Of a stretch of DNA of 64,000 bases, positions 1 to 12,112 are shown piece after piece. The notes below the pieces were generated by a model. It saw only the letters and a program-made list of their open reading frames with translations. It had not been told where the DNA came from and did no database searches. The translations under genes and the position numbers were made by a program. This DNA comes from Akanthomyces muscarius. Its lineage: Eukaryota; Ascomycota; Sordariomycetes; Hypocreales; Cordycipitaceae. Every line of letters starts with the position of its first letter. Position 1 is the first letter of the stretch. The DNA is taken from NCBI RefSeq assembly GCF_028009165.1, contig NC_079245.1:3038001-3102000 (forward strand). The letters are read 5' to 3'.

Positions 1-84
1 GCGGACGGCAACGCGCCGGGGATGCGCATCTACAAGGGCAGCGTGCGCTGGGGCAAGGCCGTCTGCGCCTACCTGCGCTCCTAA
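1..84 (+). CDS. 3' end of a truncated gene, product unknown
   Basis: The window opens inside an open frame that runs from base 1 to a TAA at 82-84 and encodes the last 27 residues of a protein, ending KAVCAYLRS. The codons are strongly GC-ending, as in the neighbouring genes, which supports real coding sequence. An AT-richer 3' tail follows. Too little is visible to name a family. It converges on the gene that ends at 380. Confidence 0.5.
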   Translation, partial: ADGNAPGMRIYKGSVRWGKAVCAYLRS

Positions 85-379
85 GCTTTTGCCCGTTCGC
101 TAGTATTATTTTCTCTTCGAAAGCCAAAAGTCACGGAGAGCAAGATCAAATATCAGATAAACTCCTTTTCTTCCTACATGCATCTCTTTGCTGTATTTAC
201 AACCGCTATGCTCTTCTAATCAACAACTCCTCGAAAGCAAAGACCTTTGCTGTCTGTACCACATCTCTTGTCGTATTCTTTTTTTCAAAACTCCCTTGTA
301 TGCTTTTTTGCTCGTAAAGAGGCAGCAGAAAATAAAAGGCAGATGCTGAAAAATATCATTCAAAGTGAGAGAAGCGCTT

Positions 380-2833
380 TTATCCCCATGACACAAGGAC
401 CTTCTTCTTTTTGCCCTTCTTCCCTTTCCCTTCGTCCACCTCCGCTGCCTCGGCCGGTGTCGCATCCGCCGCCGCGCCGCCCCATTGAAAGTTGGACTCG
501 GCGTGGCCATAGTCGCGCCGCACGCCACGCCCGCCGCCGTAGCCGAAAATGGTCGTCGTCGGTTTGGGCGCGGCCGGTAGCGCGGGAAAATTGTCTTCGC
601 CGCCGCGGGTGCTCGCGCGCATAGCAGCCCCGACAGACGCCGCCGGAACCCACGACGGCCGCGAGGACGACGAGGGGGTGGCGGCTCTGCTGCTGCCGCC
701 CGACCTGGAAGGGGCCGGCGCGGCGAGAGATGGGAACGACGCGGCCGCTGGTGCACGGGAAGTAGGGGCCGCCGCCGGCGTCCAGCCTGGTGGCGTAGTC
801 CTTGTCACGGGTGCTGGGCCGCCGAGGCGCGTGCTGTTCTTAAGCTTCAGCACGCGGTTGGAGTGCTTCTGCGCCGGGGCACCATGCGGCGCAGCCGGAT
901 TGGCCGCAGCCGCGTGCGCCCAGCCGCTCGAGCTTGACGTCTCGCCCTGCATGCCGCTCAGACCCGGTAGGCTCGGGTAGTCCTCGTTGATTGCGCGCCA
1001 ATCCTGCCAGGCCTTACGGAGGTTATCTGCCTTGGTTTTGTTCTCGAAAAGGTCGGCGACCTCGCGCGTCATGGTACCCAGCGCATTTGACGACACATCA
1101 GCAAACAGCGTGAAGAGGGCGTCAATGAGCTGCGGCGCGGCGAGTGAGCCCCGCTGGTACGAGGAAATGTGCTGGCGGAAGTTGGCGAGTTTAGTGGTGT
1201 CGTTGCCGAGGAGGTTGGCGGCGCGCTCAATGACAGAGCTGTGGCGGACAAGACGGGCGCGGTCCTCGGGCGTCATGTTGGCCGGATCGTTTAAGGAGAG
1301 CATGTCCATGGGATCTGTGAGGCTGGCGGCCGCGGGGCGGACGTTGGGAGTGTTGGCGGAGCTGCCATTACGTGGCGAGGCGCCGCCGCGGCCGGCAGAA
1401 GCGGCTGCTGGTGCGGGAGCGGATAGTTGGCCGCCGAATGTGCGCTGGGAGACTGACTGGGCCGAGTGAATGGCCATTTGCCGCTGGAAAGCAATCTCGT
1501 CTCGGCGGAGCGGTTGCGTGTATGCTGCAGGCACCGTGTCCTCGTTGGGGTCTCTACCCCTTCCGCGACCTCGTCCCCTTGCGCGGCCTTCTCCGTCTCT
1601 GCCTCCGCCGCCGCCACCGCCACCGCCGCCGCGCCGTTCCTCTTGATACGGCTGCCGCAGATCGAAGCCTGCCATGTCCACCGTCCTGGCATCACGACCG
1701 ACAGTTTTGCCGCCGGCGTGCTCAGCCAGGTTGTGCGCCTGCAAGTCCAAATTGGACTCGAAGACGACAAACTTCTTCTCCATGCACTCTCTGTCGTTGC
1801 AGAGAAAGTGGTCCTTCTTAAAGTGCGCTTCAAGGGCGTTGTAGTCGACAAAGTAGTGCGGCTTGCGTGAATCACGGCGGTCGCAAATGAAGCATCGCTC
1901 GTGCTTCATGCGGCAGTGCTCGTAGAGCTTGTCGTCATCGTAGAAGCGCTCGCCGCAGAAGCCGCAGAGCGGGTGGCCCTTGAAGCCCGTCTGGTCGGCG
2001 GCGCCGGGCTTATCGTCGCCGCGACGCATGTGCTTCTCGAGCTCACGGTCGGTGAATAGTTCATGCTCGTGGGTAAAGACCTTCTTGTTGCGCGTGCACA
2101 GATCGCACATGCGCTTCTTGTGCGTCGACTTGACGTGACGGTGGAGGTCGGGCCAGCCGAGGCCGGCAAAGTCGCACGAGGCATCGGGACAATTGTATCG
2201 AAGGAGGAGGACCGTGTCGCCGACAATGTCCTCGTTGGTGTATTTGATGCCAATGTTAGTGTCGATAGTAGTGAGATCGGAGGCCGTGTACTCTTCGAAT
2301 TTCTTGTCGGCATCATCTGTAAAGATGACGTATGGAGCCTCGGTCTAAAAATAATAATCAGAAAGCTGGAGCTGTGTAACTTCATCGGAGGAGCTACTTA
2401 CTCGGCAATGGGCACAGTCCTTGGTCTTGTAGAGCGCTCTCATACGTAGGCCGCAAATGTGGCAGGTTTTGTGGTTGCAGGGGGCAATGGAGTGGTGCGC
2501 TACGGGATTCGCACAGATGAAACACACATCTTCGGCTTCATCGTCATCGTCGAGCTTTTGCGTCGCCTTGTGAGCCGGGGCTGCGATGCCATTGGCACCG
2601 GCCTCTTCCTTGGCAGCACGAGCAGCGACAGCGACATCTTGCGCGGCGGGCTCTGCGGGCAAGCCATCTTGTTTGACGCCGCCACGATTCCCTCCACCGC
2701 GGCCGCGTCGACCGCCGCCTCCACGGCTATTCTGGCCGCTGCGATCACCTCGGCCTCTGTTTCGATTGCCTCGTCCGCGAGAAGCCTGGCCACCGCTGCC
2801 GCCTCCTGTTGAGGATCCGGCCTCTTCCGGCAT
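380..2833 (-). CDS. HEL2: RING/C2H2 E3 ubiquitin ligase, Hel2/ZNF598 type
   Basis: Exons 2402-2833 and 380-2344, with a 57-bp phase-0 intron (GTAAGT..TTTTAG), give about 798 residues. The N-terminus (1-60) is Gly/Arg-rich. A RING finger sits at about 104-143 (CFIC..CNHKTCHIC..CAHC). After the intron come a C2H2 finger (CPDASC..HRHVKSTH, about 195-220) and a run of Cys/His pairs (CDLC, CGFC, CFIC) in the order found in Hel2 and ZNF598. The C-terminal half is low complexity with a ten-glycine tract and RGRGRG. In yeast and humans this family recognises collided ribosomes, ubiquitinates 40S proteins and starts ribosome-associated quality control. The start is the ATG at 2833, just before the Gly/Arg-rich segment; the upstream in-frame codons look like leader. 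It is longer than yeast Hel2 because of the disordered tail. Family call is firm; function is by homology. Confidence 0.9.
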
Positions 2834-3834
2834 GGCTGCGTTTGCTGATTGCTGTCTCGTTGGTGCGTAGTGCGTGGTTCGGTTTGAAGACGTGAAGATG
2901 TAGAGGGGCGATGCCTCTATTCGGCTGATCAAAATTGTCGTACAGCACTTGGATGATGAAGATGTGAAAAGCCGTCGTAGCGGGCAATTCGAGAGCCTGA
3001 TTTCCTAAATCCTGCGTAGAACTGCGAATTAATTTGATAGCGGGTGTCCGACAGGGCTTCCACTTATTTTAGAGGGGCAAAGCTCGCCAATTCGGGGCCC
3101 CAAAATAAAACGAGGGGCAAATCAGCGGCTGAGATGGTGCGATGACTCAGCTGGTTTGGCTTTGGTAGGCGCTGTGACTCTGTGAGGCGTCGCTGTACCT
3201 GGTATTTTAGTGGCAACATGCCCTGTAAGAGTCACACCGCAAGCAGGGCTGCGAGTGACAAACGCTAAAGATGAGGAATCCGCGAAATTATTCCTTGATT
3301 CGGAGATGCCGTAGTTTGATGATTCAATAGCCTGCCGTGCCTGCGCTGGGGTTGTCGTAAACCGATATGTACTTCGTGCTGTCGTCCGGCCAGCTCGTCG
3401 CCAATCAGTAACACCAACAGAAAAACGCAACATAATCATTACCACCACCTGTCACCACCAACTATCACCACAAGTAATCGAGAACCACCCACAATTGTTG
3501 AACAGTATAGTGTAGCATTTACAAATCTGTGGCCTCTTGGCCAATGACTCCGTATACTCCAGCGTGGCCTGTCTCTACTCCGCCCACGCGTATCCTTTTT
3601 GCTATAATCAGGCACCAAACGCTGGCATTGGCACCGAATATCAAACGCGGTTTGTATAATCCCCCGCAGCGCCGGCCTTTCCCCAGGGAAATGAAACCAA
3701 AAAAAAATACAAAAAAATGTCACCCACGATATCAAGAAACAACCATTTGCCAAAGACAAAACTTGCAGTGCCCAACGCCATTGGCATAGCACGTCATGTC
3801 CGCAGGCCTACTGGCCAGTGTGTAGGCAGACCTG
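2834..3834. other. Intergenic region, no supported gene
   Basis: About 1 kb lies upstream of the Hel2-type gene and downstream of the SWIB gene. A minus-strand frame of about 100 codons (3122-3442) has an Arg/Thr-rich start like a mitochondrial presequence, but has no recognisable domain. I treat it as unproven. No RNA gene or repeat is evident. Confidence 0.5.
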
Positions 3835-4831
3835 CTATTCCTCACCCACCGGGTATAGATGACTTCCGATGTCCTTGTTCATCTTAAACATGTCCACCCT
3901 AGCCTGTCTAAACACGGCATACATTCGTTCGTCGCAGATGATCTGGCGCTTGTCGTTCGGGTCCTGCAGATCGTTTGCTTTGATGTGCTCCCAAAGCTTT
4001 TTGACGACCTGGGGGCGCGAGAGCTAGGGTTGTTAGACTACCGCAAGACGCCAAATAATGGAGTCTACATACCTGTGTCTCTCCAACTAAGACGGAAAGG
4101 CTTTCGCTCAAGTTGAATGGCTTCTGGAAACCTCCACCGGCCTTGCGCTTCGGCGGGACGTCGCTACCATCCACATCGCTGTCGTCATCGCCGCCGACGC
4201 GCTTGGCGCTCTTCTTCTTGGGAGCTCGCTTCTTCTTGGTGGTGCGAGGCTTGTCGCCACCGCGCGTAGTGCGGCCTCTAGCCATGCGGTTTTCTTGAGC
4301 CTGCAGCTGGGCCGCTAGTTTGGCGTCGGCATCTTCCGCGGACGACGATCGCTTGGCCTTTTTCCTGGCAGGCTCAGAGCCAGCCGAGGCGTCCGAGTCG
4401 TCGTGGTCGTAGGAGCCATTCGTGGCAGAGCGCTTATTCGGAGTCGGTGCGGGAACGGGTGAAGCGGAGGCGTTGTCGGCATCGGCGTCGGCGCCAGAGA
4501 CAGCGTCAAAGCGTGATTCTATCAGCTTTTTAATCGCATCCTTGTCCAATTGTCAGCGTGGTGTAGCGTCAGCGGATCAGATTTTGCGCATGCGTACCTT
4601 TTGCTCGCTGAGATCTTTGCCGCCAAGCGAAGTCTCGAGTCCCTGTCGAATCTTCTTGCGCGAGATGGTTTCGAGGTTGGCTGTGGCGAGGATGCCGTCG
4701 ATGATGGCCGTGTACTGCTGGCGCTCTTCAGAGCTCACTAAAGTATGCAATTGTCAGCTTGGCACTGACATGGCACGAGGGTTCGCGGTGGCTGTATGCA
4801 GCCGAGATGGGGCCGTACAAGGGGCGCTCAT
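3835..4831 (-). CDS. DEK_C/SWIB-domain chromatin protein (UAF30/TRI1-like)
   Basis: Four exons (4819-4831, 4598-4737, 4073-4540, 3835-4023) encode 269 residues. The first exon is only 13 nt (Met-Ser-Ala-Pro plus one base) and is joined by an 81-bp phase-1 intron. Residues about 8-60 match the DEK C-terminal helical domain (IIDGILATANLETISRKKIR). The middle is acidic and then Lys-rich (KKKRAPKKKSAKR), a likely nuclear localisation signal. The C-terminus (about 190-265) is a SWIB/MDM2 fold, beginning FQKPFNLS and ending near the stop with MNKDIGSHLYP. In yeast, proteins with this pair of domains include Uaf30, part of the RNA polymerase I upstream activating factor, and its paralogue Tri1. A nuclear, DNA- or rDNA-associated role is therefore likely. 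The tiny first exon was inferred because the frame is closed just upstream of exon 2; it is the least certain part. Confidence 0.88.
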
Positions 4832-6129
4832 GGTGCTATCTTATATCGTGTGACGATGAGCGACGCGGGGAAGCTCCCGAGGGCAACGCGAGCACGTGGG
4901 AACCAAAACCGAGCGCAGCTAATAGCGACGGCGGTGGTGCTGACGATGGCGGAACCGTCAATCGACGACAACAAAGTTGCGAGCGCGGAAGAAGCGAGCG
5001 TGCTGAGGATGGAAACGGGCGTCGGTAGAGGCGCGAGCGGGACGAGTCAGTGCATGCCCCCGGGCCGAACGTGCAAGGTGCAAGGCGGGCGACCAAAAAA
5101 ATAAAGAGAGCAAGTAAAAGGCCTCAATGGCGCCTGTCGTCCAATGACCGAGATTGCCCGACCACGGCAAAATATAGCAGAGGCGTTGACTTCCAAAAGC
5201 CTCGGGTGCGATGGCTATTGCGTTTGCGGTGGGATGAAGTTGGGCGGCGGAACTGCCGTCACCTGATGGCTGGCTGGAAACGGAGAAACAAACGTCACAC
5301 CAGCGAATGGCGCCAAAAAAAAAAATGGTTCAGGCGGGCGTGGGCACACGCGCGCAGCGACCAGCGAACAGGCCAGGCCTAAAAAAAGCTGGTGGCAGGG
5401 ATCGGCGGCACGGTCCGCAGAGCAGCTCAAGGGTATCGCAAATCAGTAAAAGCAAGCAAGAGGGGAAAAAGAAATGCTATGACAAGAGGCGCGACTCAAG
5501 CAGGGTATCGACGGCGAGGAGGGAAATCAGAGACGGCGGACGAAGGAGCGCGCCTGCGACAATGTGCTGGAGTTGACGGGAGAAAAGCTTTGGATCATCG
5601 GCTTCCGGAAGCTGGGGCGTTCGTGCCGAGCGTGTGGCTGGTGGCTCCAATTTTGCGCTGTTCTGGGCGCATCACTGCTAAATACAGAGGCTCGATGCGC
5701 TGTAACTTGAAACACCCACTCCGGATTGCTGGAAGCTGGGGTCAATGCGCCACACATCATTTGTACTACACTATTGGTGGTTACCAACTTGGCACATCAT
5801 CCTTCTCGTCCAACGTTATGTACCCAGTTCGGCACCAAGACTCAAACACGCTTCAAGCGATTAGGAGCACATCCCAAAGATCTCAGAAATGGTGCCTATA
5901 GGGCGACTTCGCAAAATAACATCACACCTCTGGAATGAGTGGTTGAATAAATGAGGAGATCTTTAAATCTGGTCTAAAGACAAGCATCTCACTAACGCTG
6001 CAGACGGACTGTAGGAGCATGCAAATACCTCAGTGAACCCGATCGCGCTACCAAGAACACGGGAAAGAAAACGGATTCCAACAGCAAAGCAATAAAAAAC
6101 ATGTGTTAGAGCCAGCGAAAGCGAGTTTC
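4832..6129. other. Intergenic region, 1.3 kb, no supported gene
   Basis: This lies between the start of the SWIB gene and the 3' end of the ABC transporter. Several frames over 80 codons occur, but their translations are Arg/Lys/Ser-rich and lack domains, as expected of shadow frames. The part near 5090-5540 has several A-runs and purine-rich stretches. Nothing else is seen. Confidence 0.5.
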
Positions 6130-9100
6130 CTAGGAGCTGCGCTCCCCGTTTTGTGCTTCCCAATTCGACGTCATTGCCACCATTTTGCCCCTCGAGAGGC
6201 GCAAAACAGTATCAGATCTGTTGAGGATACTCCCTCTATGAGTGATTATGAACTTGGTGCATGAAGCAAAAGCCTCGTGCACAAGTATGCGCATCCGCTC
6301 TTCGGTTTCCTCGTCAACACTTGATGTGCCCTCATCGATGACGAGGAGCGGGGATTTCATAATCTCCTGGTGCAGCATCGCGCGAGCAAGCTGAAACAGT
6401 TGTTTTTGGCCTTGCGAAAACCGCATGTCTGCAAAGTCTGCCTCTAGACCGCCTCGGGCATCGATACGCTCCATCAGCCCGACCTGCTCGAGCACGTCAA
6501 TCTGCATATCCTCTGTCAATGTGTAATCAGGAGGAAAGCAGTCGCGATCGAATGGATTCAGATTAAATCTTACGGAGCCTATCAGCTCGAGCCCGGATTG
6601 AGTGATTGTTGTGATGCGAGTTCGAAGGATGTTGAGCGGGACCGACTCGATATCGCGACCGTCAATGGTAATCTTGCCCGAGTATTTCACTAGACGTAGG
6701 AGAGCGAGAAGCAGGCTCGTTTTACCGCTAAAAAGAACGAGAGTTAGCGTTGGGATCCCAGGTAAAATCAAACGTCATTCATACCTTCCAGTTCGACCCA
6801 TGATGCCTAAAGTGCTGCCGGGCTTTACCGTAATTGCAAGGTTGTCTAAGCCCTTGTGCTCTGCTTCCTCACCATTTTCTGCTTTTGACCTGTTTTTCAG
6901 CAATTAGCCGCAAGACTGGAAACGAAACAAGAGATTGGCCTCGCACTTGTATACGACAGTAACACCACTGAATTCAACCTTGCCGTTTTGTGGCCATTCC
7001 GGCGGTAAATCGGATGCATCGCAGTCATCCAACTCCAGCGGTGTACCGGTCGCGAAAGCGCGTATGCGAGCCACCGCTCCAAAGGCGATTTCCATGTTGG
7101 TAAAGTAGCGGATAAACAGCGATACGATCTGACTGAACGAAATCAGACTGACAAAAGCAAGACCCATGGAGTTGGCCGATGCCGAGCTCGGGTAGTTGAA
7201 TGCAAGGGTAATCATGACAATGCCCGCTCCCGCACTAAACATGTCAAGGACCATAAGAAGCCATTGCTGAGCTAGATTCATGAAGTAGAAGGGTTTTTGG
7301 GTCTTCTCCAGGATCTCATAGAACTCTGAGACGAAAAAGTCCTCCCATTTGAAGGAGCGAACGTGGGCGATGCCGCCACTCGTTTCGGTAAGCTGCCGGA
7401 CCATTAGCTTTGACGTGTCAAGCTCGAGACTCCGCAGCTGTCTGGAAGTGCGTAGGTAGAAATATTGGACAACGAATAGGCCGAGTAATAGAACCGGCAT
7501 TATTGGCGCCGCATAACTAGCTCCAGAGGCGATGATACCGATGTCGATGAGGACCGACAGAAAGCCTAAGAGTATTCTTGGTGAGAAAATTCTACAATCA
7601 ACGCGTCGCACAGTGAGAGGACTTACCCCAAGCTGATGGGAGGATGGCTATTGGTAATCGCTGCGAAATGATGCTTGTATCGGTGCTGAACCTGTTGAGC
7701 ACACTGCCTGCGTCTTCTGCTGCGAGAAATTCAAACGTGGCTCTCGTTGTGGTGTCTGCAAGTTGCCAATGCAGGGCCTCCATTGCAGACGCATTGATCA
7801 GATAGAAGAATCCGCTTGGCGCATATAGTTAGCAAAAGCTCCTACCGTCAGGCAGCTCCCCGGATCAGGGAGGAAAGCACCCACTAGCACGCAATCCAGT
7901 TTGTCAACGGATTAATCGCCCCAAAAAAAGCGAATGTAATAAAGTAAAGCCGGTTTTTGGGATCTTTATCGAACCATATCCGACCCCAGATTACTGTTTT
8001 AAGGGTTAGCAAAAGGATAGCATGGCCGTTGGTCATTTTGATTCCGTACAGTACATCCTCTCTACTACTGCAGCAACGACAACCAAGAAGGTCCATTGCA
8101 GAAGGTTCAGCAAACCCGCAGGACAGGTAAAATAGGAGTAGAGAGAGAAGTCCCCGAACTTGGCTTCTTGCCACGGGCTTGATTTGTCATCATCTGGAGT
8201 TGGCTCTACAGATGGTGGCTTATATCCATTTTCAGCCGTCTCATCTGATCGTTGACTAGCCGGTGTTGTCTGCGTCTCGTCAGGGGCTGGATTCGTGTCA
8301 CCGGAGGTGTCATCACTGGAGGTGGCAACAGCGCTTTTTGTGTCGGTAGATGGTACAACGCGACCGTCTTCCAGCACTTTGAAGACTGCGTCGGCATCGG
8401 CGAGATCTTGCTCTGAGAAGATTGTTAGAGGCACGTCCTTGGAAATGGCAGGGGCCGTCTCGGAGGGCATGATACCCTGAAAAACTTACGCATGCTGGTA
8501 GCCATAATGATAGTCGTGGAATTCTCCTCCAAAAATCCATTTTTCCCGAAAAGTCGAGCGCGTATGGCTGACGATGTCTCCTTGTCGAGGGCGCTCAAAG
8601 GGTCATCGAGCACAACCAACTCTGCACCCGAGTAAAAGGCACGAGCTATTGACTGCATGCCCATGTGTTAGACGCTTCCTACTCGGAGAAATACTTACAA
8701 TCATCATGTCGATGCTTACAATCCTTGATCGCTGCCCTCCACTGAGCTTGCATCCATCACTTCCACATAATGTTTGATCGCCCAGTGGGAGTTCTTTCAG
8801 GTCTGTATCTAACGCACAGGTGAATATGACTCTCTGGTATAAAGCAGCATTGTAGGAACTGAATCCCAGAATGTTCTTTTGGATGGTTGTGTTTCGCAGC
8901 CAGGGGCGCTGTGCGCAATATGCAATCTTTTTCGTACAAACAGCCACCGATCCAGCGCTCAGCTTTGCTTGCCCTGTGATTGCGCTAAGCAAAGCAGATT
9001 TGCCGCACCCCACGGGACCAGTGAGCACTGTTGTTTGTCCGAATGGGATGGAGATGGTGACGTCTTTCAGAACAGATGCTGACGGGCCCACAGAAACTGC

Positions 9101-11060
9101 TACAGACTGCAACTTGACGGCGGCTCGGGGACGCTGCGACGGCTGTCTATTTCGAAGAGCGATCGAATTCCGTGGTTGAGCACCGCTAGATGAGCCCGAG
9201 TCCGTGGCAATCTGCGACACTAAGATCTTGCGCTCATCCGCGTCTTCTTCCTGCTTCAGGTATGCTTGAATACGGTCAACTGCTCCAAATGCACTCGTCC
9301 ACGCGGGCAATCCGGTAAGAAAGTCGGCCAAAGGTCTAGATATCAACGTCACAACGGCCAAGGTCGTAAAGAAACGTGCCGAAGTGATGGGCTCCGAGGC
9401 TCGTGTCCAAAACATTGTCCCTGCAACGACAAGCACTGGCGTTATTGTCTCTCCAATTGCAGCTGCCGATAGTCAGCGTCTCATCAATTCAGAGTCAGCG
9501 CAACATCTTACAGAAAGAAAAGGTTCCAGCAACAGCGCGCCTGTTTTCCATTGCAATCTTTGTCTCGGCAACTTGTTGACGTTGCAGTCTTTTGGCGAGA
9601 GTCGGGGCTAGTCCCGTCATCTTGATGTCTTTCATCTGAGCCAGCATGTTTGACGTGTCTGCAACTCGGGTCTGAATGTGGCCATTCCACTCTCTTCGAG
9701 AGAAAGCCAGCTTTTTCGAAATGAAGTACGTGAAAACACTCGACACTAGTGATGAATGAGCTTAATTTTGGTGGGACAACAAAACTAGTTTGCACTTACA
9801 CCCGGTCGGAATCAACGCAAAAATGCTAGCAGACCCAACGAACCGAGTGAGTATGGTAAGGCCGAGAATGATCTCGACCAATGTGACCCAGCACTCGTAA
9901 GAGAGCGCGATGATCAGCATGACATTAGCGACGTCTGTATTAATAAGCGTGACGGCTGCTTCTTTTGCCAGCTCGTCTTTGCTCAACCTGAGGGACTTTT
10001 GATAGATGGCAGTAACAAGAATCGCTCTTGTAGTTGTCGCCATGCGATTCTTGATATATAGATACCAAGCCTGGGAAACCTGACTGATGTTGGTGGGTGT
10101 ACCCTAAAGTTGTACAGAGGGACTCACAGCTTTGCCAATGAAGATGAACGCCGTAGCGGAAATAAGTCCCTTTACGATGTTCATATCCTGAGTCTTGGCT
10201 GCAACGGCGTTGACTATATCCTGCAACAGGAAAGGTTGCGCAAAATGGAAACCAGTAGAAAATAGTCGTGGCAGAATCACGTAAACAAAGGGCCAGGGGG
10301 CAGACAAGAAGCATGCCCTGGCCAAGGCGTATTTCGAGCGCTCATCAGCCGTGCCCCAGATTGCGCTAAAGTCCTTATAGAGCACCACAGGATCGATTTC
10401 CTGTGAGATACCAGGTAAAAGGCCAGTAGTTAGTCTGCCCCTCATGCCAATGAACATGATGCGATTGAGCCACAAGTACAGAGACGTGCTCCAGAATCCC
10501 GCAAAGGACTCGCTCCCAAGGTTTTCGCGCAACCTAGGCGCAATGACAAGAGAACGTTTAGAAATCTCCTCCAACACCAGCATAGTCCCTTTCAAAACAG
10601 GCACAGAAATGTGCAGCTGCGCGATTGTGCCAAGTCCAGTTCGGCGGTAATAGGCACGCGTCACGACGGAATCGAGTATAATGGTAATCGTGAGGAAAAG
10701 GCCGAGAAAGGAGGGTGGCCGAATGAAATAAACATGGTTTGTATAAATGATGAAGCCAATGCACAGGGCAGAGACACATGTGCAGAGAGAGGCTGTCTTT
10801 GCGAGCCTGGAGTCTAGCGGCGACTGGAACCAGAGAACAGCGTTGGCGATCTGTACCGCAGCTAGTGAGGCGGCAACGGCCAACTTGAGCCAGAGTAGCC
10901 GACCTTTCCGTACAAGTGGTGAGCCATTGATGGTTTGGACGACGAAGAAGAGCGTCGCCAAAGCGATTATACTAGACGGGACAATGTGGAAAATGGTGTC
11001 CGTGAATAAAAGCGTAAAATCGAAATGGCCGAGCAGCTGTGGCCCAAACGTGTTGTCCAT
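6130..11060 (-). CDS. ABCC-type (MRP-like) multidrug ABC transporter
   Basis: Eleven exons (10128-11060, 9800-10079, 9512-9745, 8720-9462, 8490-8652, 8050-8412, 7885-7993, 7627-7814, 6947-7565, 6785-6889, 6130-6727) give 1444 residues. The order is the full ABCC plan: an N-terminal membrane bundle (TMD0, about 1-200), TMD1, NBD1, acidic linker, TMD2, NBD2. NBD1 has Walker A GPVGCGKS (near 630), Q-loop YCAQRPW, signature LSGGQ (near 725) and Walker B VVLDDPLSALD. NBD2 has Walker A GRTGSGKT, signature FSQGQ, Walker B LLVIDEGTSSVD and H-loop FIITHR. NBD1 has Asp in place of the catalytic Glu, as is usual in ABCC proteins, and appears to have Ser where the H-loop His belongs (IIMATSM). It probably exports drugs, conjugates or secondary metabolites across the plasma or vacuolar membrane. 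The ATG at 11060 is the first in frame; the frame stays open upstream without an ATG, so a short extra 5' exon is possible. Confidence 0.92.
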
Positions 11061-12112
11061 TTTGCAACGCCAATTTGCAGCAGCTTGTGCCGTCAAAGTA
11101 CCTTTGGTTCTGCGAGGGAGAGGGCACGTTTTTCTGAGCCTAGATTATATGCAAGAAATCTTACCATAAGCGGGGAATAATGGTAAGGAGAGAGACAGGT
11201 GTCTTAAATAGCAAAGAGGGGAAGCTGTGGGAGGAAATCACAGGGGGGGCCATTGGATATAGGACCAGAGGAGCGATGGATCGAAGCAACTGGTGGATAT
11301 GTCGGGTGAGCTTCTCAATTGAGCGATCCCAGTTCGCAAAGGGACCGATGGGACGCTGGCTTCTTTTTAATGCTCTGGGCAGGGCTATTGAAGGTGTGAG
11401 CTAATTAGCAGGCTTGATGGGGGGGCCATTGGGGGCTGATAATTGGTAGAACAACTGGATGCGCTCCAGAGCCTGAACCAAGGCATGTAGTATTCATGAA
11501 TGCGGGGGCTTGTAATGCCACAATTGCAGGCATCATGTCATTATCTAGCGAGGCTTACAGAACTACTGCGGAAATCCTTGCCACGCATGCAGCTGCTAGC
11601 CATGCTTTCTAGTATTGGCAGAGAAGGTTTGGTTTCAAAAGAAACGTCAGTCTACCGCTCACATCATTACGAAACTTGCTTTACGGAGCAAAGTCTGCTC
11701 CGATCTACCAATGCTAACCAGTTCGCGGGTGACGCTAGTTGGCAGCGGCAATTGGCCTCGCCCGATCTCTAGCTGTAACTAGCCGTTTTTCTACCCGTAA
11801 ACAGGTAGATTTTGCGCGGAAGACGCACCCCGCACCCCTGTAACTAACATATTTGGTTGATCGTTAACTAGTCTCAGATCCTCTGAAAATCACGCACAAT
11901 TTCAGCGGACCGTTGCACCGCCGCTTCGCTTCACGGCTCCGTTTTCTCAGCAGCCAGACTCGCTTTATTGAGCTACTAATATTTCACTAGTTACTTCCAG
12001 ACTCACAGTACTTTACAATTGTGTGGTATTTGAAGAATTTTATCTTCGCTATAGTCTTTCGCGGCTTTCCTCCTCACTTGCTCTGCATCTTCACGCTGTT
12101 TCAAAGGTGTAC
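11061..12112. other. Intergenic region, promoter side of the ABC transporter
   Basis: About 1 kb separates the ABC transporter start from the 3' end of the dioxygenase-like gene. Translations of the frames here lack domains. The sequence from about 11760 to 12000 repeats GTAACTAG-like words in both orientations, but no clear element boundary is seen. Confidence 0.45.

Noticed and set aside
3122..3442. Minus-strand frame of about 100 codons with a presequence-like start
   Set aside because: No domain, no distinct codon use and no supporting context; kept only as a remark in the intergenic entry.
11760..12000. Possible MITE based on GTAACTAG-like words in opposite orientation
   Set aside because: The inverted match is only about eight bases and no target duplication is visible.
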